Shown here: positions 63,759-64,000 of the stretch, one piece after another
How the letters are laid out: each line of letters begins with the position of its first letter
Numbering within the stretch: the first letter of the stretch is position 1
From: Dactylosporangium fulvum
Lineage (GTDB): Bacteria > Actinomycetota > Actinomycetes > Mycobacteriales > Micromonosporaceae
DNA: 64,000 bases
Assembly (NCBI RefSeq): GCF_025137375.1
Contig: NZ_CP073720.1
Coordinates: forward strand, 1,760,501-1,824,500
Direction: 5' to 3'
Program-made: the position numbers and the translations under genes
Notes under the pieces: generated by a model
Database searches by the model: none
Seen by the model: only the letters and a program-made list of their open reading frames with translations
What the model was told of the DNA's origin: nothing

Positions 63759-64000
63759 TCAGGCGCCTTCGGTCCAGAACCGCTGCAACCGCTCCACCGC
63801 GTCTTCCCTGGACATTGCCGCGATGACCGACTGCTCCAGGCCGACCCGGGTGATCAGCAGGTGTACCAGGTCTGCGGGCAGTGAGTCGCGTGGTTGTTCG
63901 ACCTCACCGCGGTCCGGGTGCTCGCCGCCTCGTACGCACGCCCAGAACTCCGTCTCCGACACTCGCAGCTGGTCACGGAGAATATGTGTCCAGAGGCCGG
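63759..64000 (-). CDS. Unknown small protein, 5' end outside the window
   Basis: The frame remains open to the window edge on the minus strand, so at least 79 codons are visible and the true start may lie beyond base 64000; an internal GTG at 63962 would give 67 residues. The segment L-W-T-H-I-L-R-D-Q-L then V-S-E-T-E-F-W-A-C-V has a Trp/Cys-containing helix pattern. No family is recognised. It ends 5 bp after the convergent acyltransferase stop. Confidence 0.6.
   Translation of the reverse strand, partial: GLWTHILRDQLRVSETEFWACVRGGEHPDRGEVEQPRDSLPADLVHLLITRVGLEQSVIAAMSREDAVERLQRFWTEGA

Overview
The window is a 64 kb chromosomal segment from a high-GC actinobacterium, most likely a member of the Micromonosporaceae. 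The grounds are very high GC at third codon positions, many GTG starts, actinobacterial families (DUF3046, DUF574-type methyltransferase, Lhr helicase, B12-dependent ribonucleotide reductase with NrdR), RNase Y beside recX, and a gene order that parallels the mycobacterial recA region: pspA/pspM, DUF3046-recA-recX, miaB, extradiol-like protein-miaA-dapF, hflX, lexA and its divergent LysM gene, nrdR. The family assignment is an inference.

Layout. 1-3.8 kb: a truncated solute-binding/VWA protein, a membrane coiled-coil protein, PspA and a PspM-like partner (envelope stress). 3.8-9.6 kb: a leftward block with a Tat-type lipoprotein, a SHOCT membrane protein, endonuclease VIII (Nei2), a DHA2 drug exporter, an unusual apparently circularly permuted GH5 glycosidase and an SAM methyltransferase. 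9.6-14 kb: SAM hydrolase and an LLM-class oxidoreductase, then an intact IS3-family element and about 1.2 kb of repeat-rich non-coding DNA. 14-18.5 kb: the large helicase Lhr. 18.7-25 kb: LysE exporter, a PNPOx-GNAT fusion facing a MocR regulator, and three tandem paralogous lipoproteins followed by a 171-bp palindrome. 25-30 kb: acyl-CoA dehydrogenase, the PTS-type dihydroxyacetone kinase set (dhaL, dhaK, dhaM, HPr) and an MFS transporter.

30-35 kb: DUF3046-recA-recX, a mostly non-coding kilobase, then RNase Y. 34.9-41.2 kb (leftward): a glutamate-type ABC transporter operon (ATPase, binding protein, two permeases) whose last gene is a remarkable fusion of a cytoplasmic Hsp70-like ATPase, a Pro-rich linker, one membrane helix and an extracellular LIV-type binding domain. 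41.3-48.7 kb: surE-miaB, 1.3 kb of repeats and palindromes, a DUF349 protein, then extradiol-like protein-miaA-dapF. 48.7-50.3 kb: an IS701-like element that landed in the CTAG overlapping the dapF stop codon and whose transposase is frameshifted. 50.4-60.5 kb: malic enzyme, hflX, an exported propeller-like membrane protein, lexA with a divergent SOS-controlled LysM protein, and nrdR-nrdJ. 60.5-64 kb: a polytopic GT-C-like protein, an acyltransferase-3 protein and a partial unknown gene.

Functionally the core is DNA repair and its control (nei, lhr, recA, recX, lexA, nrdR/nrdJ), tRNA/ribosome maintenance (miaA, miaB, hflX, rny) and nutrient transport. The most unusual items are the Hsp70-receptor fusion placed in the amino-acid transporter operon and the rearranged GH5 enzyme. 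Recurrent GATCATG-containing palindromes are spread through the intergenic regions.
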